DNA of 64,000 nt from Gp7-AA10 sp035636095 (GCA_035636095.1 DASPZU010000088.1:1-64000), one strand, 5' to 3'; counted from the stretch's first letter, positions 11,388 through 20,835 are shown. Made by a program: numbers and translations. The notes: generated from the letters alone by a model not told the origin.

Positions 11388-11849
11388 ATGATCCGTCATT
11401 ACCTCACGGCGATCGCTGTCGCTCTTGCGCTGGCGGCGCCTGTTTCCGCTCAGAAGGCGACGGTGGAGACAGTGATCGACGCGATGAATGCCGAGCGTGC
11501 CTCGCACGGCGTCGCGCCGCTGCACGTCGATCCGAAACTCTCCGCCGCGGCAGCCGATCGCATCGCTGACATGTTTGACGGGCACTACTTCTCGCACTTT
11601 TCGCCCACCGGCGTACAACCGTGGGATTGGGTCGAGCAGGAAGGCTACGACTACCGCGAGGTCGGCGAGAATCTCGCTCTGGGGTATCCAACCGCTCCCG
11701 AAATCGTCGACGGTTGGATGCACTCGCCCGCCCATCGCGCCAATGTCCTGGGCGGGCAATTCGACGAGGTCGGCGTCGCGGTCGCGGAAGGTTCGCCGAC
11801 CCGCCCCTATCACGGACCGACCGTGGTCGCGATTTACGGGAAGCGCTGA
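11388..11849 (+). CDS. Secreted CAP-domain protein 2 (tandem paralogue)
   Basis: 153 residues with signal peptide ending near PVSAQ. Domain motifs mirror gene 1: AMNAERASHGVAPL, FSHFSPTG, ENLALGY and WMHSPAHRANVL. It follows the first CAP gene by 24 bp and probably arose by tandem duplication; protein identity is clear but not recent. A possible extended -10 (TGCGATACT) lies about 12 bases upstream of the ATG, so it may also have its own promoter. Its 3' end overlaps the convergent DUF2059 gene by 16 bp. Confidence 0.92.
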   Translation: MIRHYLTAIAVALALAAPVSAQKATVETVIDAMNAERASHGVAPLHVDPKLSAAAADRIADMFDGHYFSHFSPTGVQPWDWVEQEGYDYREVGENLALGYPTAPEIVDGWMHSPAHRANVLGGQFDEVGVAVAEGSPTRPYHGPTVVAIYGKR

Positions 11850-12589
11850 TCGTCGCCGCCGCGAACGAATTGTCCGTCGATGAAGACGAGATCGTCTCCG
11901 TAAGCGCTCGGATTTTTCGGCGGTTTGAATGACGTGCTGGCCGTTTCGAGCTTTCCGTCAGGCCCAGCGCTGGCGATGATGTAGTGCGCGCCGTCGGGAG
12001 ACTTCACGTACACGAAGGCGTGTCCCCACCCGTCCACTCGCGGAAAGGTGAGGATGTAAGTCGGGACGAGCTGCTTTTCCAGGCCGGCGACGTCGCGCGC
12101 GTTCGGATATTTGTTGTTGTCGGCGCCGAAGGCCTCGGTTGCGGTGGCGAGCGTCCGCATGTCAGATCGGGTGCGGACCGCTTTCGATTTCTCCAACGCA
12201 CTCTGCAGGTCCTCCGCGACTGCGAAGCGGATTTGTTGCTGTGACTGCTGCGACAATTCGCGCGCGACCGTCACGTACCGCTGTCCGGTGTCGCTCTTGA
12301 AGAATGCGACCAGATCGCGCAACTGCTTCTCGGTGAAATACCGATCGTACAGATCCATCTCAGCCTTCTCGGCAATTTGCGCCGTACCCGGATCCCGGCG
12401 GATTTTTTCCTGAACCTCGGGCGACGCCTTTGCGCCGAATAGATGCAAGATGACGTCGCTGGCCCGGTCCGATGCGTGAGTCGCCTGGAGCAGCTCATGG
12501 ATGAGAGCCTTTTTCGCCGGCGGAATGTCGGCGGCGACGGCGCAGACAGACAGAGCTCCGATGAGAACCGCCATCATCACTTTTCGCAT
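11834..12589 (-). CDS. Secreted DUF2059 / GspG-like domain fusion
   Basis: 251 residues with signal peptide (MRKVMMAVLIGALSVCAVAA). Residues about 25-125 resemble DUF2059 (helical; FTEKQLRDLVAFFKSDTGQR is the typical core). From about 135 the sequence looks like the globular part of a type II secretion major pseudopilin: ALATATEAF-like start, DNNKYP, DGWGHAFVY, IIASAGPDG and a terminal DDLVF. The methylated N-terminal helix of real pseudopilins is absent, so it should not enter a pilus. It follows the acyl-CoA ligase by 4 bp, suggesting co-transcription. Domain calls are by eye. Confidence 0.75.
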   Translation of the reverse strand: MRKVMMAVLIGALSVCAVAADIPPAKKALIHELLQATHASDRASDVILHLFGAKASPEVQEKIRRDPGTAQIAEKAEMDLYDRYFTEKQLRDLVAFFKSDTGQRYVTVARELSQQSQQQIRFAVAEDLQSALEKSKAVRTRSDMRTLATATEAFGADNNKYPNARDVAGLEKQLVPTYILTFPRVDGWGHAFVYVKSPDGAHYIIASAGPDGKLETASTSFKPPKNPSAYGDDLVFIDGQFVRGGDDQRFP

Positions 12590-12593
12590 CGGA

Positions 12594-13946
12594 TCATTCT
12601 AGGCCGTCGGCCAGCAGGTGCTTCTGTACCTTCCCCAGCGCGGTACGCGGAATCGCGTCGACGTGGATGAATCTGCGCGGAACTTTGAAGGACGCCAGCT
12701 GCTGGCGGCAGGCGCGCTCGAGATCATCCTCCGAGGCCTCGCCGACGATGTAGGCTACCGGCACCTCGCCGCGTATTTTGTCCGCCACTCCGATGACGGC
12801 CGCCTCCCGCACGCCCGCCTGCTCGAGCAACAGCTCCTCGATCTCGTGCGGGTAGATGTTGAATCCGCCGGAGATGATCAGATCGCTTTTGCGGCCTAAC
12901 AACGTGATGTAGCCGTCGTCGGAGACCGACGCCAGATCGCCGGTTTTGAACCAGCCATCGTCGAAAGCCGCCGCGGTTGCATCCGGATTGCGCCAGTAGC
13001 CCGCGAAAACAGTGGGGCTCCTGACCTGCAGCTCACCGTCGACGATGCGCACCGAAACGCCGGGCAGCGGAAATCCGACTGTGCCCGCACGCCGCTCGCC
13101 AGAGTACGGATTGCTCAGCGTCATCAGCGTCTCCGTCATGCCGTAGCGCTCGAGAATGGTGTGACCGAATCGCTGGCGGAACTGCTCGAAGACGTGCGAC
13201 TGCAGCGGTGCCGATCCCGAGACGAACAGGCGGATGCTCGAAGCGATCTCGGGCGGCGCATCGAGGAGACGGATGTACATCGTCGGCACGCCGAAGAAAA
13301 GCGTCGGACGAAAATCGAGGAACTCTTCGGCCGCGGTGCGGTGATCGAATCGCTCCAGAAGCCGCATCCGGCAACCGCTGGCCAGCCAGCAGTGCAATCC
13401 GTTGCCGAGGGCGTGGACATGAAAGAGCGGCAGCGCCAGCAGAAGGCGATCGGCGCCGGTGATCTCCCAGGCCGCCAGCAGATTCGAAGAATTACTAATG
13501 AAATTATCATGCGTTAATATCGCACCTTTTGCAGCGCCGGTCGTGCCGGAGGTGTAGATGATGGCGGCCGGCGTATCGCTCTCCAGCGATTCGTGCGGCC
13601 GCGCAGCATTGTCGGAAGCGAGGCCTTCCGGCGACGTGATGACCTCCCGCGGCTGGGCGTCGCGCGTGATGTGCTCGATCTCGCGGTCACGATAGAGAAT
13701 GTTGATGGGGACGAAAATCACGCCCAGCTTCACGCAGGCCAGAAAGATGTCGATCAGCTCCGCCGAATTGGGGAGATAGACGCACAGGCGATCTCCTTTT
13801 TGAAACCCGCGAGCCCGCAGTGCATTCGCGACGCGATTGCTGCGCTCTTCAATCGCGCCGAACGTGAATTGCTTCTTGTCCCACTCCAATCCGATTGCGC
13901 CGCGGCGGCCGGCAAGCGCATGGTCGAAATGATGGAGCAGGTTCAT
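12594..13946 (-). CDS. AMP-dependent acyl-CoA ligase (malonyl-CoA synthetase-like)
   Basis: 450 residues, short for the ANL superfamily (usually 500-550); the shortening is in the N-terminal domain just before the P-loop. Motifs are intact: AAIIYTSGTTGAAKGA (phosphate loop), ERYGMTETL, GWFKTGDLA and the C-terminal catalytic lysine in PRTALGKVQKHLL. It should adenylate a carboxylic acid and load it on CoA. Overall layout resembles MatB, but substrate specificity cannot be read from the sequence. The ATG at 13946 lies 9 bases after a TAGTCT hexamer; it is divergent from the S9 peptidase. Confidence 0.88.
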   Translation of the reverse strand: MNLLHHFDHALAGRRGAIGLEWDKKQFTFGAIEERSNRVANALRARGFQKGDRLCVYLPNSAELIDIFLACVKLGVIFVPINILYRDREIEHITRDAQPREVITSPEGLASDNAARPHESLESDTPAAIIYTSGTTGAAKGAILTHDNFISNSSNLLAAWEITGADRLLLALPLFHVHALGNGLHCWLASGCRMRLLERFDHRTAAEEFLDFRPTLFFGVPTMYIRLLDAPPEIASSIRLFVSGSAPLQSHVFEQFRQRFGHTILERYGMTETLMTLSNPYSGERRAGTVGFPLPGVSVRIVDGELQVRSPTVFAGYWRNPDATAAAFDDGWFKTGDLASVSDDGYITLLGRKSDLIISGGFNIYPHEIEELLLEQAGVREAAVIGVADKIRGEVPVAYIVGEASEDDLERACRQQLASFKVPRRFIHVDAIPRTALGKVQKHLLADGLE

Positions 13947-13954
13947 GGCCGCGA

Positions 13955-13961
13955 TAGACTA
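13955..13961. promoter_or_regulatory. Overlapping divergent -10 hexamers, acyl-CoA ligase/S9 peptidase
   Basis: TAGACT (13955-13960, plus) ends 8 bases before the peptidase ATG. TAGTCT (13956-13961, minus) ends 9 bases before the ligase ATG. The two hexamers are offset by one base in a 22 bp gap and form a near-palindromic TAGACTA core. Confidence 0.55.
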
Positions 13962-13968
13962 CCGCCTC

Positions 13969-16080
13969 ATGCGAAGAATGCTTCTTTTCTCGATCGTGCT
14001 GATGGCAGCGACATCCGTAAAACCGCCGGCGACCAGGCGCGCCGCCGTGACCGACACCTACCACGGCGTCGCGGTGACCGATCAATATCGCTGGCTGGAG
14101 AACGCGAACGATTCGGCGGTGATCCAATGGGTCGACGAGCAGAATCGCTACGCACGATCGATCCTCGACGCCATCCCCCAGCGCGCAGCAATCGAGAAGC
14201 GTCTTCACGAGCTGTACGTCAATCGTCCCCCATCCTACGGCGCACTCAACTTCCACGGCGGGCAACTCTTCGCGCTGAAATTTCAGCCGCCCAAGGAACA
14301 GCCGTTCGTCGTTACGCTCGGTTCGGTCAACGACAAGAGCACGGAACGTCTGCTTCTCGATCCGGTGCTCGTGAATCCGGACGGCAAAACGGCGATCGAC
14401 TTTTTCGTGCCGTCGCTCGATGCCCGCCTGATCGCCATCTCGCTCTCGCGTGGTGGAAGCGAATCGGGAACGGTGCACGTCTACGACGTCGCCAGCGGCA
14501 AAGAAACCGGGGACCTCATTCCGCGCGTCAACGGCGGCACGGCAGGCGGCAGCGTTGCCTGGAACGCCGACGGCTCCGGTCTTTACTACACCCGATATCC
14601 GCATGAGGGCGAGCGACCGAAGCAGGATCTCGATTTTTATCAGCAGGTCTACTTTCACAAACTCGGAACGCCGGCGACCGAGGATCGGTACGAGCTCGGG
14701 AAGGACCTTCCGCGAATTGCAGAGATCTCGTTGGACACGTCGCCTGACGGGCACACCATCCTGGCCTCAGTCCGCAACGGCGATGGCGGCGAAGTCGAGC
14801 ACTTCCTTCGCGGCGACGACGGCGCCTGGAAGCAGATCAACCAGTTCAACGATCCGATCAAGCAAGCGACCTTCGGCTTCGACGGAAATCTCTACCTGCT
14901 CTCGAGGAGCAATCCGATGGGCGCGCTGTTGCGCATTGCGCTGGCCAGGCCCGAGCTGGGGTCAGCGGAAACGATCATCCCGGCCAGCGAGACCTCGATC
15001 GAGTGGTTCGTGCCAACACAGAATCATCTTTTCGTCTCGTACATGGCCGGCGGTCCGTCCGAGCTGCGAATGTTTTCGCTGAGCGGCGCGAAAGAGGCCA
15101 ACCTTCCCATTCTCCCCCTCTCCGCCGTCTACGGCCTGGTGCGGCTGGGCGGCGACACCGTCGCGCTGCTCAACGGCAGCTATCTCGAGCCGGCGAACTG
15201 GTACACCTTAGATCCCGCCGATGGAAAAACGAAAGAGACCGCGCTGAAGGTCACGCTGCCCGTCAACTTCAACGACGCGGTGGTCGATCGCGTGATGGTG
15301 ACGTCGAAAGACGGCACCAAGGTGCCGCTGAACATCATCCACCGCCGCGACATGAAGCTGGACGGAACGAATCCGACGGTTCTTAGCGGCTACGGCGGCT
15401 TCAATATCAGCCTCAAGCCGGGATTCGGAGTCGGACGCCGGCTGTGGCTCGATCACGGCGGCATCTCCGCGATCGCGAACCTGCGGGGCGGCGGCGAATT
15501 CGGCGAGTCGTGGCATCAGCAGGGCAAGCTGACCAGGAAGCAGAATGTGTTCGATGACTTCGCCGCCTGCGCGCAGTATCTGATCGATCACAAATACACC
15601 AGCGCGGCCCATCTGGCCATCGAGGGCGGCAGCAACGGAGGATTGCTGATGGGGGCGGCGCTGACGCAACATCCGGAGCTGTATCGCGCGGTGGTGTCGC
15701 ACGTCGGCATCTACGACATGTTGCGCGTCGAGCTGTCGCCTAACGGAGAGTTCAACGTCACGGAATACGGAACGGTGAAAGATCCCGAGTTTTTCAAGGC
15801 GCTGTACGCCTACTCGCCGTATCACCACGTCGTCAACGGCACAAAATATCCGGCCGTGCTGATGCTGACGGGAGCGAACGATCCGCGCGTCGATCCGATG
15901 AACTCGCGAAAGATGGTGGCGCGACTGCAGGCCGCCACGGCGTCCTCGCGTCCGATCCTCCTTCGCGCCAGCTCCGGCAGCGGCCACGGAAACGGCACCG
16001 CCTTCAGCGAAGCCATCGCGCAGCAGACCGATGTCCAGTCGTTTTTGTTCCATCAATTGGGAATCAGGCTCCCTAAGTGA
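13969..16080 (+). CDS. Prolyl oligopeptidase, family S9A, exported
   Basis: 703 residues from the ATG at 13969, which gives a plausible signal peptide (MRRMLLFSIVLMAATS). The N-terminal propeller starts with TDTYHGVAVTDQYRWLEN. The catalytic triad is visible: Ser555 in EGGSNGGLLMGA, Asp638 in GANDPRVDP and His673 in SGSGHGNG. Such enzymes cut short peptides after proline and, when exported, take part in peptide scavenging. An ATG 24 bases upstream would spoil the signal peptide. The TreZ gene follows with a GTGA overlap. Confidence 0.94.
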   Translation: MRRMLLFSIVLMAATSVKPPATRRAAVTDTYHGVAVTDQYRWLENANDSAVIQWVDEQNRYARSILDAIPQRAAIEKRLHELYVNRPPSYGALNFHGGQLFALKFQPPKEQPFVVTLGSVNDKSTERLLLDPVLVNPDGKTAIDFFVPSLDARLIAISLSRGGSESGTVHVYDVASGKETGDLIPRVNGGTAGGSVAWNADGSGLYYTRYPHEGERPKQDLDFYQQVYFHKLGTPATEDRYELGKDLPRIAEISLDTSPDGHTILASVRNGDGGEVEHFLRGDDGAWKQINQFNDPIKQATFGFDGNLYLLSRSNPMGALLRIALARPELGSAETIIPASETSIEWFVPTQNHLFVSYMAGGPSELRMFSLSGAKEANLPILPLSAVYGLVRLGGDTVALLNGSYLEPANWYTLDPADGKTKETALKVTLPVNFNDAVVDRVMVTSKDGTKVPLNIIHRRDMKLDGTNPTVLSGYGGFNISLKPGFGVGRRLWLDHGGISAIANLRGGGEFGESWHQQGKLTRKQNVFDDFAACAQYLIDHKYTSAAHLAIEGGSNGGLLMGAALTQHPELYRAVVSHVGIYDMLRVELSPNGEFNVTEYGTVKDPEFFKALYAYSPYHHVVNGTKYPAVLMLTGANDPRVDPMNSRKMVARLQAATASSRPILLRASSGSGHGNGTAFSEAIAQQTDVQSFLFHQLGIRLPK

Positions 16081-17849
16081 AGCGGCGGCGGGCGGTCGGC
16101 GCTGAATGTACCGGCAGCGGCGTCGACTTTCGCGTCTGGGCTCCCGATCGCAAAAACGTCAGCGTCGTGATCGACGGATCGGACTTCCCGCTGGATCGCG
16201 ACTCCGACGGGCATTTCCGCGGCGTGGTCTCGAAAGCAGGAGCCGGAACGCATTATCGATTTCGACTCGATCGCGGGGGCGACACCTTTCCCGATCCGGC
16301 ATCGCGTTTTCAGCCCGAAGGGCCGCATGGAGCGTCGGAGGTCGTCGATCCGAACGCCTATCGCTGGCGGGCTTCCAATCCGCCTCTTCAAACGCAGCAG
16401 CTCGTCATCTACGAGATGCACATCGGCACGTTCACGCGCGAGGGCACATGGCGCGCCGCGACTGACAAGCTCGCGCCACTTGCGGATCTCGGCGTCAATC
16501 TTCTCGAGATCATGCCCGTGAACGCATTTCCGGGCCGGTTCGGCTGGGGATACGACGGCGTCGATCTCTGGGCTCCGTCGCACCTCTACGGTACGCCCGA
16601 CGATTTCCGCCGCTGCGTCGATTCCGCGCACTCTCTTGGACTCGGAGTCATCCTGGACGTCGTCTACAACCATTTCGGTCCCGATGGCTGTTACTGGAAG
16701 AGCTTCGCGAAGGACTACTTCACCGATCGGTATCGGGTCGAGTGGGGAGAGGCAATCAACTTCGAGGCCGCGGGCGCGCGCGAGTACTTTTCGGAAAACG
16801 CCGGCTACTGGATCGACGAGTTTCATCTCGACGGTCTGCGCCTCGACGCGACCCAAAGCATCCATGACCGTAGTCCGGAACACATCATCGCGATGATTCA
16901 GCGTCGGGCACGCGAGGCGGCCGGCGATCGAAGCATTTTCATGGTCGCGGAGAACGAGCCGCAGGACGTGCAATTGATCAAACGGTACGGCCTCGACGCC
17001 ATGTGGAACGACGACTGGCACCACGCCGCCATGGTCGCCGCGACCGGACGGCGCGAGGCGTACTACACCGATTATCGCGGCCACTCGCAAGAATTCGTAT
17101 CGGCCGCCAAGTACGGATTTCTTTTTCAGGGACAACACTACGCCTGGCAGAAAAAACGGCGCGGGACAGCATCCCGGCATCTGCCGCGCGAGAAGCTTGT
17201 CTGCTACCTGCAGAATCACGATCAGGTCGCAAACTCAGGCGCCGGCCTTCGGCTTCAATCCTTGACTTCGCCGGGACGCTATCGCGCGCTCACGGCTCTT
17301 CTGCTCCTCGGGCCTGACACGCCCATGCTTTTTCAAGGGCAGGAATTCGCGGCCTCCGCGCCGTTCTTTTACTTCGCCGATCACAAACCCGAACTGGCCG
17401 CGTCAGTCGACAAGGGGCGCCGGGACTTCATGCGGCAATTTCGCTCGATCGACATCGCCAAACTGCCGGCGCCGCACGATCCGGCGACTCTCGAGCGCTG
17501 CAAGCTCGATCATTCCGAACGCGAGAAACACGGCGACGTCGTGGCGATGCATCGCGATCTGCTCCGTCTGCGCCGCGAGCTCGATTTCTCCGACCTCGAC
17601 GGCGCTGTGCTGAGCGATACGGCATTTCTCATGCGCTACGCCGACGTCCACCTCCTCCTCATCAACCTCGGCGGTCCAGTGCAACTGGAGGTCGCGCCCG
17701 AGCCGTTGCTGGCGCCGCCGGAAGGTGCGCGATGGGAGGTTCAGTGGTCGAGCGAGCCGCTGAATGAGCCGGTGGAGGTCGACGGTGAGCCAAGCTGGCG
17801 GATTCCGGCCGAATCGGCAGTGCTCATGCGCGCTCGGAACAGCCGCTGA
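16077..17849 (+). CDS. treZ: Malto-oligosyltrehalose trehalohydrolase
   Basis: 590 residues, the usual length for TreZ. An N-terminal early-set domain (GVDFRVWAPDRKNVSVV) precedes the GH13 barrel with EMHIGTFTREGTW, GWGYDGVDLWAPSHLYG, DVVYNHFGPDG, the nucleophile region DGLRLDATQSI and the acid/base region MVAENEP. It releases trehalose from maltooligosyl-trehalose. Its usual partner TreY is not in the window. The start is GTG overlapping the peptidase stop; this coupling to a peptidase is probably positional rather than functional. Confidence 0.93.
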   Translation: MKRRRAVGAECTGSGVDFRVWAPDRKNVSVVIDGSDFPLDRDSDGHFRGVVSKAGAGTHYRFRLDRGGDTFPDPASRFQPEGPHGASEVVDPNAYRWRASNPPLQTQQLVIYEMHIGTFTREGTWRAATDKLAPLADLGVNLLEIMPVNAFPGRFGWGYDGVDLWAPSHLYGTPDDFRRCVDSAHSLGLGVILDVVYNHFGPDGCYWKSFAKDYFTDRYRVEWGEAINFEAAGAREYFSENAGYWIDEFHLDGLRLDATQSIHDRSPEHIIAMIQRRAREAAGDRSIFMVAENEPQDVQLIKRYGLDAMWNDDWHHAAMVAATGRREAYYTDYRGHSQEFVSAAKYGFLFQGQHYAWQKKRRGTASRHLPREKLVCYLQNHDQVANSGAGLRLQSLTSPGRYRALTALLLLGPDTPMLFQGQEFAASAPFFYFADHKPELAASVDKGRRDFMRQFRSIDIAKLPAPHDPATLERCKLDHSEREKHGDVVAMHRDLLRLRRELDFSDLDGAVLSDTAFLMRYADVHLLLINLGGPVQLEVAPEPLLAPPEGARWEVQWSSEPLNEPVEVDGEPSWRIPAESAVLMRARNSR

Positions 17850-17850
17850 T

Positions 17851-18285
17851 TCACTGTGGACGCCGCGGGCGCTGTTTCTTCGAGATCGACTTGATCACGA
17901 GCTGTCGCCCGGCGAATTCTGTTTTCCCCAACGCCTGCTGCATGAGTGCCCGCACCTCGGGCTTGTCGAGATCGTCGGCGGATTGCAGGACGATGTGCTT
18001 CACGATCTTTCCGCTTCCTTTGAGAACCTTCTTGGGGTCGCGGAGCTTCGCACCGCGGAGAAAAAAGAGCGTCACCCAGCGCGGATAGAGCACGATCGAG
18101 AACAGCGCGTCGGAGGCCTGGTCCGTCGTCCCGAAGCCGATCACGAGCGCGTTGTAATTGTCGTAGACCAGCTCGATTGCGCCGGGCAGCCGCCTCCGCA
18201 TCTTCTCGAGCGCGGCGCGAGCGACTGTGCGGATTTCCGGCGTGTATCGCGCCATAAAGCCGGCGAGCTGCTTCTCGGGCGTCAA
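17851..18285 (-). CDS. DUF1801 domain protein
   Basis: 144 residues. The region MRRRLPGAIELVYDNYNALVIGFG and LYPRWVTLFFLRGAKLRDP matches DUF1801 (YdhG-like) proteins, a small cytosolic fold of unknown function. A Lys/Arg-rich C-terminus (KSISKKQRPRRPQ) is typical of the group. It is convergent with treZ with 1 bp between stops and overlaps the upstream small membrane-protein gene by 4 bp. Confidence 0.85.
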   Translation of the reverse strand: MTPEKQLAGFMARYTPEIRTVARAALEKMRRRLPGAIELVYDNYNALVIGFGTTDQASDALFSIVLYPRWVTLFFLRGAKLRDPKKVLKGSGKIVKHIVLQSADDLDKPEVRALMQQALGKTEFAGRQLVIKSISKKQRPRRPQ

Positions 18286-18485
18286 AACAATCCCTTCTGC
18301 CGCGCCACCGGGATGGCCGCCAGAACTGCCCCGATCACGAGCACGATGATGACGTTGGAGAAAAAGTACGGATAGACGATCAGCGCGAGGCCGACGAACA
18401 GGAACGTCGGCTCGTGAATCCGTTTGCCGTAAATGAAGTAGACCGTGCCGACGGCTCCGAAGAGGAGCCCGAGGATCAGCGTCAC
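18282..18485 (-). CDS. Small two-helix membrane protein
   Basis: 67 residues that are almost entirely two membrane helices (about 2-20 and 28-58) separated by a short GKRIHEP loop. It overlaps both neighbours by 4 bp (ATGA type), which supports it being real. I cannot name a function; similar short proteins exist as conserved hypotheticals. The adjacent exported thioredoxin suggests an envelope role at most. Confidence 0.75.
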   Translation of the reverse strand: MTLILGLLFGAVGTVYFIYGKRIHEPTFLFVGLALIVYPYFFSNVIIVLVIGAVLAAIPVARQKGLF

Positions 18486-19009
18486 TTGGCAGTGAAAGCG
18501 CGGCTCACCGCGCTTTCGATTCGTCGATTCGTGAATGGACTGTAGGTGAGGATGTGCTCGACGACGTTGCCGGCCGCGTCGTAGATGATAAGTTTGGGAA
18601 CTCCCACCTGCTCCCGCCGATTCATGAATTGAAATAGCTCGCGGGGCGCAAATGCAACCGCGTAGTTGATTCCCATCTCCGATGCGACCTTGGCCGTATC
18701 GGTCACGGGACTCTCGACCGTCAGTCCCAACACGGCGAGCCTCGCGTCACCGTAGCGTTTCGACAATTCAATCAAGTGTGGGATGGTCTTGCAGCAGGGG
18801 GCACACCACGTCGCCCAGAATTCGACGACCGCGGGCCGGCCGTCGGGCACGAGGTTGCCCAGCGGTACGCGCTTCCCTTCGGTTGTCATCACTTCGAAGT
18901 TGTGGGCTCGGACCTCCACCAGCGTTGGGATGGCGCCGGAAGCGACCGGCGCCAGAAGCAATGCGGTCACTAAGACAAGCGGCCGGCGTAACTCAGTGAA
19001 TGTGCGCAT
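18482..19009 (-). CDS. TlpA-like exported thioredoxin
   Basis: 175 residues. Signal peptide or anchor at 1-25, then a thioredoxin fold with the active site WATWCAPCCKTIPHL (Cys69 and Cys72) and the cis-Pro in VGVPKLIIYD. It should act outside the inner membrane as a thiol-disulfide reductase, as in TlpA/ResA proteins. A third Cys directly after the CxxC is unusual. The start overlaps the end of the Mrp gene by 17 bp. Confidence 0.9.
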   Translation of the reverse strand: MRTFTELRRPLVLVTALLLAPVASGAIPTLVEVRAHNFEVMTTEGKRVPLGNLVPDGRPAVVEFWATWCAPCCKTIPHLIELSKRYGDARLAVLGLTVESPVTDTAKVASEMGINYAVAFAPRELFQFMNRREQVGVPKLIIYDAAGNVVEHILTYSPFTNRRIESAVSRAFTAK

Positions 19010-20090
19010 GTTCGGGAAGCGGGTGGGTGTGGCCGGGGGCGCCGCTCTCGATCTGCTGCACGACCTTGGCTGCGATGTCGCGGAAGGCCTGAGCCGCGGG
19101 CGATTGCGGATGCGACGCCACGATGGGCGCGCCGGTGTCGCCGCCGATGACGACCTGCGGATCGATGGGCACCTCGCCCAGGAACGGGACGCCTAACATG
19201 TCGGCGGTCTTCTTTCCGCCGCCGTGGCCGAAGATCTCGGTCCGCTCGCCGCAGTGCTGGCAGATGTAGTAGCTCATATCCTCGACGATGCCCAGCACCG
19301 GCACGTTGACCTTGCGGAACATGGCCAGCCCTTTGCGCGCGTCGATCAGCGCCACGTCCTGCGGCGTCGTCACGATCACGGCGCCGGTGAGCGGAACTTT
19401 CTGCGTGAGCGTGAGCTGCGCGTCGCCGGTTCCGGGCGGCAGATCGATGACCATGAAATCGAGCTCGCCCCACTTCACATCGGTCAGGAACTGATCGAGT
19501 GCCTTCATCACCATCGGTCCGCGCCAGATCACCGGGGTGTCGGGATCAGTGATGAGACCGAGCGACATCGTCTTCACGCCGTGGTTCTCCATCGGCATGA
19601 TTTTCTCGTCGCGCTCATCGATCTGGGGCCGCCCTTCGATGCCTAACATCATCTGCTGCGAAGGTCCGTAGATGTCGGCGTCGAGAAGCCCGACGGTATG
19701 ACCGAGCGCGCGCAGCGCCAGCGAGAGGTTGGTCGACACTGTCGATTTGCCAACCCCGCCCTTTCCCGACGCGACCGCGATTTTGTAGCGCACGCCTTCC
19801 AGGATCCCCGCCTGCCCGCCCATGGGCACCGCGCCCGGCATCTGTCGCGGCGCGATCTCGAGATTGACGCGCACGCTTTCGACGCCGTCGAGTGTGCGCA
19901 CGGCTGCTTCGGAATCGCGCGCCAGCTGCTGTCCGACGTTCGGATTCTCGGTCGAGAAGTGAACCGTGAAGCTGACATTCGCGCCCTCGATCTTGACGTC
20001 GCGCACGAATCCGAACGAGACGATGTCGCGAGAAAGCCCGGGAAATCGAACTTTCTTCAGCGCCTCAAGCACCTGTTCCGGCGTGGGCAT
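18993..20090 (-). CDS. apbC: Mrp/ApbC Fe-S cluster carrier ATPase
   Basis: 365 residues. The N-terminal MIP18-like domain (about 1-85; TPEQVLEALKKVRFPG) is followed by the deviant Walker A ASGKGGVGKSTVSTNL, the switch region DADIYGPSQ, Walker B-like VIDLPPGTGDAQ and the cluster-binding MSYYICQHCG with a CxxC. It carries Fe-S clusters to apoproteins. The C-terminus is His-rich (HTHPLPEHAHIH), suggesting extra metal binding. It overlaps the LOG-family gene by 26 bp and the thioredoxin gene by 17 bp. Confidence 0.95.
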   Translation of the reverse strand: MPTPEQVLEALKKVRFPGLSRDIVSFGFVRDVKIEGANVSFTVHFSTENPNVGQQLARDSEAAVRTLDGVESVRVNLEIAPRQMPGAVPMGGQAGILEGVRYKIAVASGKGGVGKSTVSTNLSLALRALGHTVGLLDADIYGPSQQMMLGIEGRPQIDERDEKIMPMENHGVKTMSLGLITDPDTPVIWRGPMVMKALDQFLTDVKWGELDFMVIDLPPGTGDAQLTLTQKVPLTGAVIVTTPQDVALIDARKGLAMFRKVNVPVLGIVEDMSYYICQHCGERTEIFGHGGGKKTADMLGVPFLGEVPIDPQVVIGGDTGAPIVASHPQSPAAQAFRDIAAKVVQQIESGAPGHTHPLPEHAHIH

Positions 20091-20835
20091 TGGCTCTCTC
20101 TTTCTCCTCTTTGAATCGCTCGAACGAGGCGCCGATGATCGGAATCGCTTCCTTGGAGGAGCCGACGACCGAAACGATATTGAGATCCTGCGGACTGACC
20201 AGACCCTTCTGCACCATGGTGCGGTCGATCCATTCGATCAGGCCGGCCCACATTGTACCGACCAGGATCAGCGGATGCTCCGACATGTGCTTGACCTGCA
20301 GAAGCTGCCAGACCATGAAGAGCTCCAGTCCCGTTCCGATTCCGCCGGGCATCACGATGAAGGCCGACGACAGCCGCACGAAGTGATGCAGACGCGAAAA
20401 GAACGTGCGATGGCGAAAGACCTTGTCGACGAACGGATTGGCCTGCTCTTCGGTCGGCAGGTGAATCGCCAGACCAAAGGAGCGAGCATGGCTCTCGATC
20501 TGGCCTTCGGTTGCTCCGGAATTCGCGGCTTCCATCAGACCGGGACCGCCGCCGGTGACGATGTCGATGCCCATCCGCGCCAGCTCGTAGCTCAGCGACT
20601 TGACCTCTTCGTAGATCGGATCGCCGTGGCGGATGCGGGAGCTGCCGAAGATCGAGACACGGTAGTGCTCGACGCGCTCGGGCTGGATCTGATCGAGGTC
20701 GTTGATGGTCTCCCACAGCTGGTAAATCGCCTTATCGAGTACGTGCGCCGGGTCTGCGCCGGAACGCTTCTTGGCCTGTCCCTTGCGCAGCTCCTCCAGC
20801 TCGGGAGTGGTGCTGTTTTTCCGCTGACTAGACAT
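20065..20835 (-). CDS. LOG family (TIGR00730-like) protein
   Basis: 256 residues. The lysine-decarboxylase-like Rossmann signature is present as TGGGPGLMEAAN and MPGGIGTGLELF, the latter matching PGGxGTxxE. Members are cytokinin-type nucleoside-monophosphate phosphoribohydrolases; substrate in this organism is unknown. A GGGAGG sequence precedes the ATG, so initiation here is by a normal ribosome site. The first 30 residues are charged and poorly conserved. It is first in a tight series with apbC and the thioredoxin gene. Confidence 0.88.
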   Translation of the reverse strand: MSSQRKNSTTPELEELRKGQAKKRSGADPAHVLDKAIYQLWETINDLDQIQPERVEHYRVSIFGSSRIRHGDPIYEEVKSLSYELARMGIDIVTGGGPGLMEAANSGATEGQIESHARSFGLAIHLPTEEQANPFVDKVFRHRTFFSRLHHFVRLSSAFIVMPGGIGTGLELFMVWQLLQVKHMSEHPLILVGTMWAGLIEWIDRTMVQKGLVSPQDLNIVSVVGSSKEAIPIIGASFERFKEEKERANAHAGTGA

